Source: Przewalskia tangutica
Lineage: Eukaryota; Streptophyta; Magnoliopsida; Solanales; Solanaceae
Assembly (NCBI GenBank): GCA_029844215.1
Contig: CM056733.1
Location: 65,625,794 to 65,689,793 of the forward strand
DNA: 64,000 bases
Direction of reading: 5' to 3'
Shown here in pieces: positions 12,481 through 25,044 of this stretch. Under the pieces are notes generated by a model. It was not told the DNA's origin. It saw only the letters and a list, made by a program, of their open reading frames with translations, and made no database searches. The position numbers and the translations under genes are program-made. Each line of letters opens with the position of its first letter. The stretch's first letter is position 1.

Positions 12481-12786
12481 TGAAGAAATAACTTTTTGAT
12501 TGTTTTTATTAATAAATGAGTATATATATAATTTATAATATTTATAATATTATATTTCTATCCTACTCTCAAAATTTTATTTAATGTGTACAAGAATTCT
12601 ACAATTATGGTAAGTATACAATGTTAATTTAATACAAAACATAATTACTAAATATAATTACCACACTTGTGATATACACGGTTGTGTATACCGTGTATAT
12701 CACAGTCTCCTATTTGTCTTGGGTTTTCGTGATATACACGTTACACAAGACATTCTATATGTTGTGTAAATCACGGTATATTTTCA
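12481..12786 (-). repeat. 3' LTR of Copia 1
   Basis: 306-bp LTR matching 33441-33752. Both carry the distinctive imperfect repeats gtgatatacac / gtgtatatcac, which can fold into stems (12668-12770 here). The two LTRs differ by many substitutions and small indels, pointing to an old insertion. Confidence 0.92.
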
Positions 12787-12839
12787 CACCCATGATCGTA
12801 GAGAGGCGGTCGTCTGGCGATCGTCCCAAAATCTTCAAA

Positions 12840-13852
12840 TAGAACCGAGGGAAGACCCTTAGTAAATATATCTGCAATTTAGTGCACTGCTGATGTTGAA
12901 CCAGATTTCCAGAAAGATAGACATCACTAATATTATCACAATATACCAATGTAGCTTTCTGAATGGGACAGTGATGTTATAAGAGAAGATTACATAACCA
13001 ACATGATTCAGATACCACATTGGCTACCCCTCTATACTCGGCCTCTGCACTGAAGCGTGATAATATAGATTGTCGCTTGGCAAACCACTAGACCAAGTTA
13101 TCACAAAAAAACAGTAACCTGACGTGGAGAATCTGGTATCTGGACACCCCCCCAATCAACATATGTATATGAGACAAGTGTAGAGACCGATGATGAATAT
13201 AGATGCAAGCCATAGTCAAGTGTTCCATGGATGTACCGTATAATGTGTTTGAGTGCATTAATGTGCTAAATTCAAGGATCATGCATAAACAAACACACAT
13301 GCTGAATTGCATAAGTAATGTCAGGTCTTGTGAAAGTAAGATACTGAAGTGCCCCTACAAGACTGCGATAATGTGTGAGATCCTCATAAGGTGAGCCAGC
13401 CGCAGCACCCAACTTTGCTTTGGTATCAACCGGGGTAGACGTATACTTACAAGATGGCATACCAGCTCTCTCAATAATCACTGCAGTATACTTTCGTTGA
13501 GATAATAACAGACCAACTGAATGACGTGTGACAGCAATTTTAAAGAAATAACTCAAGGGTCACAAGTCTTTCATTGCAAATTCAGAACTGAGAAGTGACA
13601 TGATAGACTTGTGCAGATTTTCAGATGAAGCAGTCAATATAATATCATCAACGTACAATTAAATATATACCAGAGAAATACCACGATAATATATAAATAG
13701 AGAATGATCAGACCGGCTGTGAGAAAACTCAATAGTGAACACATAATCTGCAAACCTCTTATACCAAGCCCGCGAGGCTTGCTTAAACTCATACAAGGAC
13801 TTCTTCAACAAACAGACATGATGAAGATGATTGGATCTCGAAAATCCAAGGG
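12840..13852 (-). pseudogene. Copia 1 RT (C-terminal part) and RNase H
   Basis: On the minus strand the RT resumes directly after the solo LTR: a PLGF-like box, LLKKSLYEFKQASRAWYKRF, then LYVDDIILTASSENL, with the catalytic YVDD codons at 13644-13655 and a stop just before them. Next comes AGMPSCKYTSTPVDTK...YRSLVGALQYLTFTRPDITYA (13556-13272). RNase H pieces follow: VDWGGCPDT, a SILSRFSAEAEYRGVAN-like box and YCDNISDVYLSGN (to ~12840). Several stops and frameshifts break it. The intact protein would be reverse transcriptase plus RNase H inside the virus-like particle. Confidence 0.9.
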
Positions 13853-13857
13853 TTGAT

Positions 13858-15827
13858 TGTCACGCCCCGATTTTTCTCAAGTCTTCCCTTAGGGCGTGAA
13901 GGAACCCGGGGCAATTATCACCTCACAAGCGAACCATTAACTTCTTTTCTTTCTAAATTAAACATGTATTTAAGTGCTTAAATAATATATACAATAAACA
14001 ATTTAAAGTTTACAAAGAACAATCTCATGTGGGGCATTCCCAAGATAACGAAACTTAATTATTTAAAAATACTTAGTCTATAATAACTTTCACTACATCC
14101 GAAGTAATGAATTGGTGAGACGATGAGGTTGCGGGACGATCGCTAGCCCTGTTGTGGAGCTTTTTCTCTATCGCACTTTTCTGAAACATGTTAAATAAAA
14201 GAGTCAGCTCTACCATCCGGAGCTGAGTGGAAACTTCGCCTTACAATCCAAAGTAACCTCACAATATTTTTAATTACAATTACATTATAAAAATAATAAG
14301 CATGTTGTAAAAAACAGATTACAACCCTTTTATTGTATAAGCCAATAAATATTCACGTGTAAAATCTTCTCCCCACTCATCCTAGGAAATACTTAATTTA
14401 ATCAGTACCCCTTCTTTATTCCATATAACATATTATATATTTGTTGTGGTTGTGCAACCCGATCCAGAGTATTTATATATTTGTTGTGGTCGTGCAACCC
14501 GATCCAGAGCATTTATATATTTGTTGTGGTACGTGCAATCCAATCCAATGCATTTATATATTTGTTGTGGTCCGTGCAACCCGGTCCAATGCATATGTTG
14601 CGATTCGTGCAACCCGATCCAATGCAATTATATATTTGTTGCGGTGCGTGCAACCCGATCCAATGCATTTATATACTTATTGCAGTGCGTGCAACCCGAT
14701 CCAATGCATTTATATATTTATTGCGGTACGTGCAATCCGATCCAATGCATTTATATATTTGTTGTGGTGCGTGTAACCTGATCTAATGTATTTATATATT
14801 TGTATATATATGTTATATGTTCAAAGGACTCAAATAATATTTCCTTCTTTCAACTTTTCGCCCTTCCCAGTTGTATGGGTTATAACTCTTGAACCGTAAT
14901 GTCAAATAAGGAATTTCTTACGCCGAGCCAAAGGTAATACGGGGACCTATCACTATCACAAGTTTCCTTTGGAAATACTTAGTGTAACTAGTACAAATTC
15001 ATGCAAGAAACAACCTTATGAAAACTGTCTCGCCAGAATTTTTGTAAAACAAGACACAATCTTAACAGTCATAACTCCTTATTCGTAAATAGGATTAATC
15101 CCCGTAAAGTATCAAACTGTCTAGAACAGATCAATATATACATTTTATTCAGCACACACTTTTAGGTTCTTTACCAATTTGTACAGTTTTTACGTTATAC
15201 GCTCTGCCCTTTTGTATTTCGGTTGATCCGAGACAGAAACTTTAAACTTCATTATCTCACAAACCATATGTCAGTTTATCCCCACTGCGGCTCAATCTGA
15301 TCGTGAAGGAGAGATGTACAACTCTGTAAATTTTCATCTAATTTCAATAAGTATAACACAGCAAAAATAGTCTACAATTACATGACTCAAACTTGTTAAA
15401 AGACAATGCCTATATCAACTAATTCATCACAACTTATATTTTCAGAAACATATATTTTTTTAACCTGCATACTATGTTTTAACATACATTGCAACTCAAA
15501 ACAAAGAATTTTGCTAACAATTTGTGAGTGAGAAAACTCACATTTGTTTCTTCGTAACGGCGAATGAAAATCTCAACTTCAACCAAGTCTTTATTTGAAA
15601 CTCCTTAATTGCTAAAGGTACATTTTTTGTTCTCTATATTTTTCTGATTTCTTTTTGTGATATCAATAATATATGATGAAAAACATATAGTGGATTGTAT
15701 GTGCTATGAGAGTGGAGGGAATTGGGGAAGTGGAAGAAGGGGCTGAGAGAGAGGGGTTAGTTTAGGGGGAAAACGTTCCGTTTTTTGTTTCTTCAAAAAA
15801 TTCTATTAATTTTTTTGGGACTTTACA
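13858..15827 (-). mobile_element. 1970-bp solo LTR inserted in the Copia 1 RT gene
   Basis: On the plus strand it starts TGTCACGCCCCGA and ends GGGACTTTACA, flanked by perfect ttgat duplications (13853-13857 and 15828-15832). Removing it and one ttgat rejoins the Copia frame at YMHQ-PL. By comparison with other LTRs here that end in GTGACA before an iMet primer site, it lies on the minus strand. No internal region is present, so it is a solo LTR of a Gypsy-like (probably chromovirus) element left by LTR-LTR recombination. Confidence 0.9.
14432..14805. repeat. 40-41 bp minisatellite inside the solo LTR, ~9 copies
   Basis: Units contain ttgttgtggt, then cgtgcaacccgatcca, then atttatata. Starts of gtgcaa fall near 14452, 14492, 14533, 14574, 14607, 14648, 14689, 14730 and 14771; one unit is shortened. 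Three overlapping open frames (101-111 codons) through it are read-through of the repeat and not genes. Confidence 0.9.
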
Positions 15828-15832
15828 TTGAT

Positions 15833-16250
15833 GCATATAGACTGTCTCATTAAGATCACCGTGTAAGAAAGCATTCTTGGCATCTAACTGATGAATAGAC
15901 CATGCTTTGGAGAGAGCCAAACTAAGAACCGTGTGAATGGTAGTCGGTTTGACCAGCGGGCTAAATATATCACCATAATCTACGCCAACCAGTGGAGTTT
16001 TACCATCACCTACAAGACAAGCCTTATGTCTCTCAAAAGAACCGTAAGAATTTTTTTATGAGTAGAAATCCACATAGACCGAATAATATTAACATCATAT
16101 GGACGGGGCACTAACTTCCACTTCTTATTTTTAATAAGAGCATTATATTAGTTAGTCATAGCCAATTTTCAATTCGGGTCATGTAGGGCAGACACATAAT
16201 TATGTGATAGCGGAGAATTAGAGACATTAGAATTTATATTAAAATGTCGT
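15833..16250 (-). pseudogene. Copia 1 RT (N-terminal part)
   Basis: Minus-strand frames give ALIKNKKWKLVPRPYDVN, then DYGDIFSPLVKPTTIHTVLS and LSKAWSIHQLDAKNAFLHGD ending NETVYMHQ at the insertion point of the solo LTR. This is the conserved N-terminal block of Copia RT, including the first catalytic Asp region (QLDAKNAF). A frameshift and stops lie near 16060-16190. Confidence 0.88.
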
Positions 16251-17733
16251 TTTGGTTAAACAGGCCCTTGACTCGAGGTAGAGGTCGTGGGTGGGGTGGT
16301 GTCGGACTGCCTGCTGGCCCAACAACTAAAGCAGGAACGAGACCAGTGTGCAGAAACATTGGAGCGATGCAGAAGCGATCGGGTCATATGTCCGCCCATC
16401 GGACAGGCGTTGGCTCGATATTTTGTGGGCCAGCAGGCAGTGGGCCTGCTGGCGTATTTTGGTCACGGGATAAGTTCGATAAATGGTGTATAATATATAG
16501 TGAGATCTCGTCATCTAAAAATTATACGAACTAGGCACGAGACTACTCACTTTGGCTACCAGAAATTAGGTTTCTTCAAAAATAACATAGCGACTAATTA
16601 TGATTTTATTAGACGATAAATCAAAACATTTGTAACCACGATAATTAGATGGATAACTCAAAAATACACAAATGGTAGAACGGGCTTGAAGTTTGTTAAT
16701 TATAGTTGACGGAATAGTGGATAGCATAAACACCCTAAGATGAGAATATGAGGGATCTTTATTATAAAGAGTTTTAAGGGGTGATTGATATGCTAAGCCT
16801 TTGCTAGGGAGTATGTTAAGGAGGTAAGTATTCATTTGGAGTGCATGATGCCAAAAACAAAAAAGTATGTCATTAGTATCACAAATTTTTTGAAATAATC
16901 CATTATCATATTCCTTGCCATTATCACATTGAATATTTTTAATTTTCCGTTCGAATTATGTGCGGATGAATGGTCAAAATTTTAAGAACGTGAAAAACAC
17001 TTGAGACTTTTTGGATAAGAGACACGTTCACAAAAAAATAGAATAATCATCCAAAAATAAGACATAATAATGATGGCCCACAAAACTCAAAACGGGAGAT
17101 GTCCATAAATCACTATAAATAATATCAAAAGGCATCAAAGTATGAGAAGAAAAAGCTACAAATGGTAATCTAACATGTTTTCCTAATGGACATGAATGAC
17201 AAGGTGAGTACGCTGCGTCCCCTTACAAGAAATAAAATTATTTTTATGTAAAGAAGAAAATAATAGACGACCCTAGATGATCCAGACGTGCATGCCACAA
17301 GGAAGGAACAAGGGCCGCAAAGGTAGATGTCATGGCTTGACTCGTGGAAAAGGTAGTGCTGGTGATTGGATATAGTTCTCCCCTACCATTACATCTCATT
17401 AGTGGAGTCCCCGTCATGAAATCCTTCACAGAAAATTCAAAAGGATCAAAGTTAACAGAAACTCAATTATCAATGGTGAATTTACAGACAGACACCAAAT
17501 TTTTAATTAGGTTAGGGGCATGAAGAGTATTTTTCAAAACCAGAGGTAGATGTAGTGGAGACAAAGTGGTATGTCCATAACCGTGAATTGGAATTGAGTT
17601 GTCATTACCAACAGTAATACCACGATTTTTGCACAAATTAAAATAAGATGAGAGAGTACCTTGATCGGACGTCATATGAGAAGTGACGTTGGATGTTCAT
17701 GTATCAATTTGGGTTTGGAGGAGCTAATCCAAG
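16251..17733 (-). pseudogene. Copia 1 protease, GAG-pre-integrase and integrase
   Basis: Minus-strand order from 17733: a protease start where the usual DTGATSHMT box is degraded to NVTSHMTSDQGT, then GITVGNDNSIPIHGYGHTTL and LHAPNLIKNLVSVCKF (17675-17463). The GAG-pre-integrase has LWHARLDHLG (~17290), followed by a decayed integrase core (17240-16840). The integrase C-terminal region, NTYLLNILPSKGLAYQSPLK through HLRVFMLSTIP to SNKIIISRYVIFEE, spans 16835-16566. A proline/serine-rich linker to RT occupies 16540-16250. Many stops and frameshifts; loss of the protease Asp makes it inactive. Confidence 0.88.
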
Positions 17734-17738
17734 CGTAT

Positions 17739-20609
17739 TGTAACGACCCGTTTGGTCGTTTAGCACTTTAAAACTACGAAAAACAATTATGACATTGAGA
17801 ATACGAGACTTTATGAAATTCTCGAAAATTAATGGAAGCGGGAGTTAAGATTTAAAAGAAGTGGGTTTAAGATTTATTAATTTAAGGACTTGGGATCAAT
17901 GCTTTAGTAAGTTTTTTAGAGATTAAATTAAGAGGAAAATTAGGGGCTTATGTGCAACTTTAATTTTCAGTTTTTATTTTAACCTATTAACCTTCCCACT
18001 CTTTCTCACATTCCATATTCAAGAACACAAAATCTTAGTAGAAAAGAAAGGGGAGGGAGAAAGGGGAATGACGAAGCAGCAAGAAAACCCTAGAGGAAGA
18101 AAGAAAAGAAAGGAGATGGAGAAGGGAACGTACGCAGCAGCAACCAGACGTAGGAGAAGAAGGGAGAAAGAAGAAAGGAAAAAAGAAAACCCTATCATTC
18201 AGGTTCAGGTTAGATTATATATTACATGGTTGAGTTAATCTATTCGTGATCCTTATAATAACGTGTTATGGAATGAAATCAGATTTCAAAGAGGTCATTA
18301 CACGGAAATTCCACAATCCACTTGAATAGAGAAACTTGAGGGATGTAACATGACATAATGATTACTGCAACACATTAAACGTGAGAACTGTATAAATATG
18401 TAAAGAATATAAAAGTATGGGCTGAACTAAAGTTGTAGATAACTCTGTTACCGTCAGTTTGATATCTTACGGAGATAAATCCGACTTATGGTTTGAATTT
18501 TATGACTGTTTAAAGTTTCTGCCTCGTTTTACCGAAATCCAGGCATATAAAACGTAAAGACTGTACAAATCCGTAAGGAATATGAAACTATGTGCTGAAT
18601 AAAGTTGTAGATTACTCTGTTTCCGTCAGTTTGATATCTTACGAAGATAAATCCGATTTATGGTTTGAAAGTTATGATTGTTTGAAGTTTCTGCCTTGTT
18701 TTACAAAAATTCTGGCGACACAGATTTCATAGGGTTGTTTCTTTCGTAAATTTTTCACCATCTACACTAAGTATTGTCAAGTGGGATTCAGCTTAATAAG
18801 ATATCCTAGTGTTGCCTTCGATGTTGTACATTAAATATCTTATTTGGAGTTACGAATTTAATGTTATATCATTTATGGGAGAATCTGAGAAAGTTAAAAG
18901 AAAGAAATATTATTTGTTTGTCCTGAAGTTATGCTAATATTTTTATAGGGGTATGAGTTTAGTAATACAATGGGAATGGTAAAGATCTTGTTAATATAAA
19001 TATAGCAATATGGGTGTCCTTAGATTCGTATTATAATGTATGTAGTTCACATATTTTCTAGATTTTAATCGTTCAGAGGCTCTGCGCAAGGGGAAGGCAT
19101 TTGTTTGATTGTTCGTGGCACCCGCTCGGCACTGAGGTAGGTTATGGTTTACTTTAGTTAGACACTGATTAGAGAATAGTATGTAGTCGTAGAAAGTGAC
19201 CGGGATAGCATGATGGCCTTCAGGCAGGAAGTGGAGATGAAATTACCATTACGTTGGTTCCGTCAGCAGTTATGTGGGCTTGTCGCCATATGTGTTATTT
19301 TCTGTGATTACCACCTGATTTGACTTGTACTTGTTGATTGTATATTGGTGACACGTGTTGAGACTTGATATCATTACTGACATACTTTCCATATTATTTT
19401 GTGATGATGGGAAAGTGAGAGACTGAAAGTGGGAGTGATAGCCTCAGGGTTTACGCGAGGCGGGAGTGATTGCCTCAGGGTTTCTGGGAGGCGGGAGTGA
19501 TTGCCTCAGGGTTCTGCCGGAGAGCGGGAGTGATAGCCTCAGGGTTTTCTTGGGAGGCGAGTGATTGCCTCAGAGATTTCTCAAGAAGCGGGAGTGATTG
19601 CCTCAAATTTTTCTTGGGAGGCGGGGTGATTGCTTCCGGGTTTTACGTAAATAGCGGGAGTGATTGCCTCAGGTTTCTGGGAGGCGGGAGTGATTGCCTC
19701 AGGGTTTCTGGGAGGCGGGAGTGATTGCCTCAGGGTTTCGTCGGAGAGCGGGAGTGATAGCCTCAGGGTTTCTGTGGGAGGCGGGGTGATAGCCTCAGGG
19801 TTTCGTCGGAGAGCGGGGTGATAGCCTCAGGGTTTCTGCGAGGCGGGAGTGATTGCCTCGAGGTTTCTGGGAGGCGGGAGTGATTGCCTCGAGATTTCTG
19901 TGGGAGAGCTGGAGTGATAGCCTCAGGGTTTCTGTGGGAGGCGGGAGTGATAGCCTCAGGGTTTCGGGAGAGCGGGAGTGAGAGAGGTGACATTGCATTG
20001 CATTGCATTCATCCACTCATATTTTGACTGATCATTTGGTGAATTATATCTGTCTTGTTGATTTCATATTTTCTTTACGCTTTACTTGTATATGATACGT
20101 GATCATGTCTGATTGCTCTATGTGCTACTTGTTGGTTTCAACTTCTTCATGCGTTATCTAATCACTGTCAGCCTATGATGCTTACCGGTACTAGTGTTGT
20201 ACTGATACTACTCTTGCTGCACTTCTATTGAGTCCAAAGTACGATTCAGGTTTCAGTTCTACGACCCGTGGCTGATTCGCGAGGTGGACATCTTCTAGTC
20301 ATTCAGGGTGAGCTACTTGGTCGTCCGTGGCCCCTGAAGGGCTTCTTAGTTAATTTCATTTTTCTTTGGTTATTGTCTGACAGTATGTAGCCTTTGGAGT
20401 TCCTTCAGACTTCTATTTTTCAGATTAGTTAGTGCTCTTGTACTCTTTTGACCAGATTTTGGGGAATGTCGTAACCATTTAAGTATTAAGACTTTATAAC
20501 TTCTTTTTCTTTATTTATTTTCCGCTAATTTAACTTGTTATTAAGAATATGGTTCGCCTACTCGGGGGAATAGGGTAGGTGTCATCACGACTCGTGAATT
20601 GAGTCGTCA
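17739..20609 (+). repeat. LTR 1 of the tandem array
   Basis: 2871-bp LTR, TGTAACGACCCGTTTGG to gagtcgtca; the usual GTGACA end has lost two bases. It contains a ~173-bp direct duplication (units start at ~18379 and ~18552, both with gttgtagat...tctgttnccgtcagtttgatatcttacg) and a minisatellite at 19420-19985. No coding sequence. Confidence 0.9.
19420..19985. repeat. LTR 1 minisatellite, ~29-34 bp units
   Basis: About 18 irregular copies built from gcgggagtgattgcctcagg and a gtttctgggag-type tail. The CTCAGGG variant dominates here. Open frames of 73-84 codons on both strands are read-through of the repeat. Confidence 0.9.
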
Positions 20610-20613
20610 AAGT

Positions 20614-20625
20614 TGGTATCAGAGC
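20614..20625 (+). promoter_or_regulatory. Primer binding site 1 (initiator Met tRNA type)
   Basis: tggtatcagagc lies 4 bp after LTR 1. This is the usual plant sequence complementary to the 3' end of initiator methionine tRNA, which primes minus-strand DNA synthesis. It fixes the plus orientation. Confidence 0.9.
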
Positions 20626-21074
20626 TTTAGGTTAATCGGTCTAATGAGTACAAGAGCAATGTCTAGTAGAGTCTTGCGGATTGGTACGTAAACGTATGCA
20701 CCCATCCTCGAGAGGCTATAGGACATTTAGGAAACACTCCACTTCTTTTCTCTTTTCGTGCTAGTTCAATCTGATTGGTATCTGGTTCATTCTTTTCGTG
20801 TGAGTTCAATTCGATTGGTATCTGGTTCATTCTTTTCGTGCTAGTTCAATCCGATTGATATCTGGTTCATTCCTTTCGTGCGAGATTGTTCAGATTGGTA
20901 TATTAAACTCATTTCTATGTTCTCTCACAAGTGGTAGGACTCTTTATGTGATTCATATAAAGTATTTTCTCTCTATCCTATAGGTTGAGGTGAACTGACG
21001 AGAATCCAAATAGTTTATGGTTGGTGACGAAATAATCATAATGGTAAAATATTCATTTGATGGGAGCATGAGGT

Positions 21075-21602
21075 GTGCTTAGTTTGGTATTGCGCGGGAG
21101 AATGAATGACAAAGTTGAGTGTCGGCAAGATGGGAGTGTGTGGGTTAAGCACAAATTTTTTAGAGGTTCTTCAAGGAAATATCTATTGCCTTTAAGTCAA
21201 GTAGGAAATTTTCCTGTGGAGATTGAATTTTATGGGAAGGGGAGGTTGAAATCTTTCAGTGAAGGGAGTGATGCGACTATCACATGTATTACTTCGGGTT
21301 GTCACCGATCAGTTTCTGTCTTATTTGAGCCAGAGTCTACTTTCTCTTATGTGTCCATCTATTTCTCTACGGGTTTGGATATGCTTTGGGATATGTTTGA
21401 TGTACCTATTCGTGTCTATACTCCTGTCGGGGATTCGGGGATAGTAGGTCGAGTCTATAGGTCTTGTGTGGTCACGTTAAGGGGTATGATACTTGGGAGA
21501 CCGAGACGGATATGCAGAATAGATATCCTCAGTTGCTCGACAGTTCCGGTACCTCTTTTCCTCCACCCCTACCTTGTCGCTCGAGGACGAGCGATTGTTT
21601 GA
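21075..21602 (+). pseudogene. Interior 1: remnant with retropepsin-like segment
   Basis: Open frame of 175 codons. Its C-terminal half (residues ~70-140) resembles the Gypsy RVP_2 protease: SVLFEPESTFSYVS, then GLDMLWDMFDVPIRVYTPVG and RVYRSCVV. The family motif is VLFDxGSTxSYVS; here the catalytic Asp is Glu and the following Gly is Glu, so protease activity is not expected. The N-terminal half (KHKFFRGSSRKYLLPL) is unassigned. No integrase or RT is present. The frame ends ~11 bp before LTR 2, and no canonical GGGGGAG polypurine tract is visible between. Confidence 0.65.
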
Positions 21603-21613
21603 TTGATATCTAA

Positions 21614-24548
21614 TGTAACGACCCGTTTGGTCGTTTAGCACTTTAAAACTACGAAAAAGAATTAAGACATTGAAAATACGAGGATTTATGAAATTCTCGG
21701 AAATTAATGGAAGCGGGAGTTAAGATTTAAAAGAAGTGGGTTTAATATTTATTAATTTAAGGACTTGGGATCAATGTTTTAGTAAGTTTTTTAGAGATTA
21801 AATTAAGAGGAAAATTAGGGGCTTATGTGCAACTTTAATTTTCAGTTTTTATTTTAACCTATTAACCTTCCCACTCTTTCTCACATTCCATATTCAAGAA
21901 CACAAAATCTTAGTAGAAAAGAAAGGGGAGAGAGAAAGGGGAATGACGAACCAGCAAGAAAACCCTAGAGGAAGAAAGAAAAGAAATGAGATGGAGAAGG
22001 GAACGTACGCAGCAGTGAGAACTGACGCAGGGAGAGAAGAAGGAAAGAAGAAAGGAAAAAAGAAAACCCTATCATTCAGGTTCAGGTTAGATTCTATATT
22101 ACATGGTTGAGTTAATCTATTCGTGATCCTTATAATAACGTGTTATGGAATGAAATCAGATTTCAAAGAGGTCATTACACGGAAATTCCACAATCCACTT
22201 GAATAGAGAAACTTGAGGGATGTAACATGACATAATGATTACTGCAGCACATTAAACGTGAGAACTGTATAAATCCGTAAAGAATATAAAAGTATGGGCT
22301 GAACTAAAGTTGTAGATAACTCTGTTACCGTCAGTTTGATATCTTACGGAGATAAATCCGACTTATGGTTTGAATTTTATGACTGTTTAAAGTTTCTGCC
22401 TCGTTTTACCGAAATCCAGGCATATAAAACGTAAAGACTGTACAAATCCGTAAGGAATATGAAACTATGTGCTGAATAAAGTTGTAGATTACTCTGTTCC
22501 CGTCAGTTTGATATCTTACGAAGATAAATCCGACTTATGGTTTGGAAGTTATGATTGTTTGAAGTTTCTGCCTTGTTTTACAAAAATTCTGGCGACATAG
22601 ATTTCATAGGGTTGTTTCTTTCGTAAATTTTTCACCATCTACACTAAGTATTGTCAGGTGGGATTCGGCTTAATAAGAGATCCTAGTGTTGCCTTCGATG
22701 TTGTACATTAAATATCTTATTTGGAGTTACGAATTTAATGTTATATCATTTACAAGCGGGAGATACGAGAAAGTTAAAAGAAAGAAATATTATTTGTTTG
22801 TCCTGAAGTTATGCTAATATTTTTATAGGGGTATGAGTTTAGTAATACAATGGGAATGGTAAAGATCTTGTTAATATAAATATAACAATATGGGTGTCCT
22901 TAGATTCGTATTATAATGTATGTAGTTCACATATTTTCTAGATTTTAATCGTTCAGAGGCTCTGCGCAAGGGGAAGACATTTGTTTGATTGTTCGTGGCA
23001 CCCGCTCGGCATTGAGGTAGGTTATGGTTTACTTTAGTTAGACACTGATTAGAGAATAGTATGTAGTCGTAGAAAGTGACCGGGATAGCATGATGGCCTT
23101 TAGGAAGGAAGTGGAGATGAAATTACCATTACGTTAGTTCCGTCAGCAGTTATGTGGGCTTGTCGCCATATGTGTTATTTTCTGTGATTCCCACCTGATT
23201 TGACTTGTACTTGTTGATTGTATATTGGTGACATGTGTTGAGACTTGATATCATGCCTGACATACTTTCCATATTATTTTGTGATGATGGGGAAGTGAGA
23301 GACTGAAAGCGGGAGTGATAGCCTCCGAGGTTTCTGCCAGAGAGCGGGAGTGATTGCCTCCGAGGTTTCTGCAGAAGAGCGGGAGTGATTGCCTCCGAGG
23401 TTTCTGTCGGAGAGCGGGAGAGATTGCCTCCGAGGTTTCTGCCGGTGAGCGGGAGTGATTGCCTCCGAGGTTTCTGCCGGAGAGCGGGAGTGATAGCCTC
23501 CGAGGTTTCTGTCGGAGAGCGGGAGTGATTGCCTCCGAGGTTTTTGCCGGAGAGCGGGAGTGATTGCCTCAGGGTTTTACGTCGGATAGCGGGATTGATT
23601 GCCTTGAGGTTTCTGGAGGCGGGAGTGATTGCCTCAGGGTTTCTGGGGAGGCGGGATTGATTGCCTCAGGGTTTCTGGGAGGCGGGAGTGATTGCCTCGA
23701 GGTTCTGGGAGCGGGAGTGATAGCCTCGCAGGTTTCTCTGGAGAGTAGGAGTGATAGCCTCCGAGGTTTCTGGGAGGCGGGAGTGATTGCCTCAGGGTTT
23801 CGCCAGAGCGGGAGTGATTGCCTCCGAGGTTTCTGCCGGAGAGCGGGAGTGATAGCCTCCGAGGTTTCTGCCGGAGAGCGGGAGTGATATCCTCCGAGGT
23901 TTCTGCCGGAGAGCGAGAGTGAGAGAGGTGACATTGCATTGCATTCATCCACTCATATTTTGACTGATCATTTGGTGAATTATATCTGTCTTGGTTGATT
24001 TCTTGATTTCTTTACGCTTTACTTGTATATGATACGTGACCGTGTGCGATTGCTCACATGTCTACTTGTTCGTTTCAACTTCTTCATGCGTTATCTAATC
24101 ACTGTCGGCCTATGATGCTTACCGGTACTAGTGTTGTACTGATACTACTCTTGCTGCACTTTTGTTGAGTGCAGAGTACGATTCAGGTTTCAGTTCTACG
24201 TCCCGTGGCTGATTCGCGAGGTGGACATTTTCTAGTCATTCAGGGTGAGCTACTTGGTCGTCCGTGGCCCCTGAAGGGCTTCTTAGTTAATTCCATTTTT
24301 CTTTGGTTATTGACTGACAATATGTAGCCTTTGGGCATTCCTTCAGACTTCTATTTTTCAGATTTGTTAGTGCTCTTGTACCCTTTTGACCAGATTTTGG
24401 GGAATGTCGTAACCATTTAAGTATTAAGACTTTATAACTTCTTCTTTTTATTTATTTTCCGCTGATTTAACTTGTTATTGAGAATATGGTTCGCCTACTC
24501 GGGGGAATAGGGTAGGTGCCATCACGACTCGTGAATTTGGTCGTGACA
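21614..24548 (+). repeat. LTR 2 of the tandem array
   Basis: 2935 bp, TGTAACGACCCGTTTGG to GGTCGTGACA; nearly colinear with LTR 1 outside the minisatellite, with scattered substitutions. It carries the same ~173-bp internal duplication. Being the middle LTR it has no flanking TSD. Confidence 0.9.
23300..23920. repeat. LTR 2 minisatellite, ~29-35 bp units
   Basis: About 18 copies. Unlike LTR 1, most units carry CTCCGAGG and end in tctgccggagagc (35-bp form), with a central patch of the CTCAGGG form. The difference from LTR 1 is in unit type and order as well as point changes. Confidence 0.9.
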
Positions 24549-24552
24549 AAGT

Positions 24553-24564
24553 TGGTATCAGAGC
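24553..24564 (+). promoter_or_regulatory. Primer binding site 2 (initiator Met tRNA type)
   Basis: tggtatcagagc 4 bp after LTR 2, identical to primer binding site 1, so both interiors keep the same leader. The following 24600-24850 region has four near-copies of a 41-bp unit (ttcgtgctagttcaat...tggtatctggttcatt), as does 20750-20900. Confidence 0.9.
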
Positions 24565-25044
24565 TTTAGCTTAATCGGTCTAATGAGTACAAGAGCAATG
24601 TCTAGTAGAGTCTTGCGGATTGGTACGTAGATGTCTGTACCCATCCTCGAGAGGCTATAGGACATTTAGGAAACACTCTACTTCTTTTCTCTTTTCGTGC
24701 TAGTTCAATCCGATTGGTATCTGGTTCATTCTTTTCGTGCGAGTTCAATTCGATTGGTATCTGGTTCATTTCTTTCGTGCTAGTTCAATCCGATTGGTAT
24801 CTGGTTCATTTCTTTCGTGCGAAATTGTTCAGATTGGTATCTTAAACTCATTTATATGTTCTCTCATAGGTGGTAGGACTCTTTATGTGATTCATATAAA
24901 GTAATTTCTCTCTATTCTATAGGTTGAGGTGAACTGACGAGAATCCAAATAGTTTATGGTTGGTGACGAAATAATCATAATGGTAAAATATTCGTTTGAT
25001 GGGAGCATGAGGTGTGTTTAGTTTGGTATTGCGCGGGAGAATGA

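Noticed and set aside
14441..14786. Three overlapping Cys-rich frames of 101-111 codons
   Set aside because: All are translations of the 40-bp tandem repeat in different frames.
23564..23952. Open frames of 104-127 codons on both strands over the LTR 2 repeats (and similar ones at 19470-20016 and 31234-31587)
   Set aside because: Frames kept open by the minisatellite; no domain and no codon signature.
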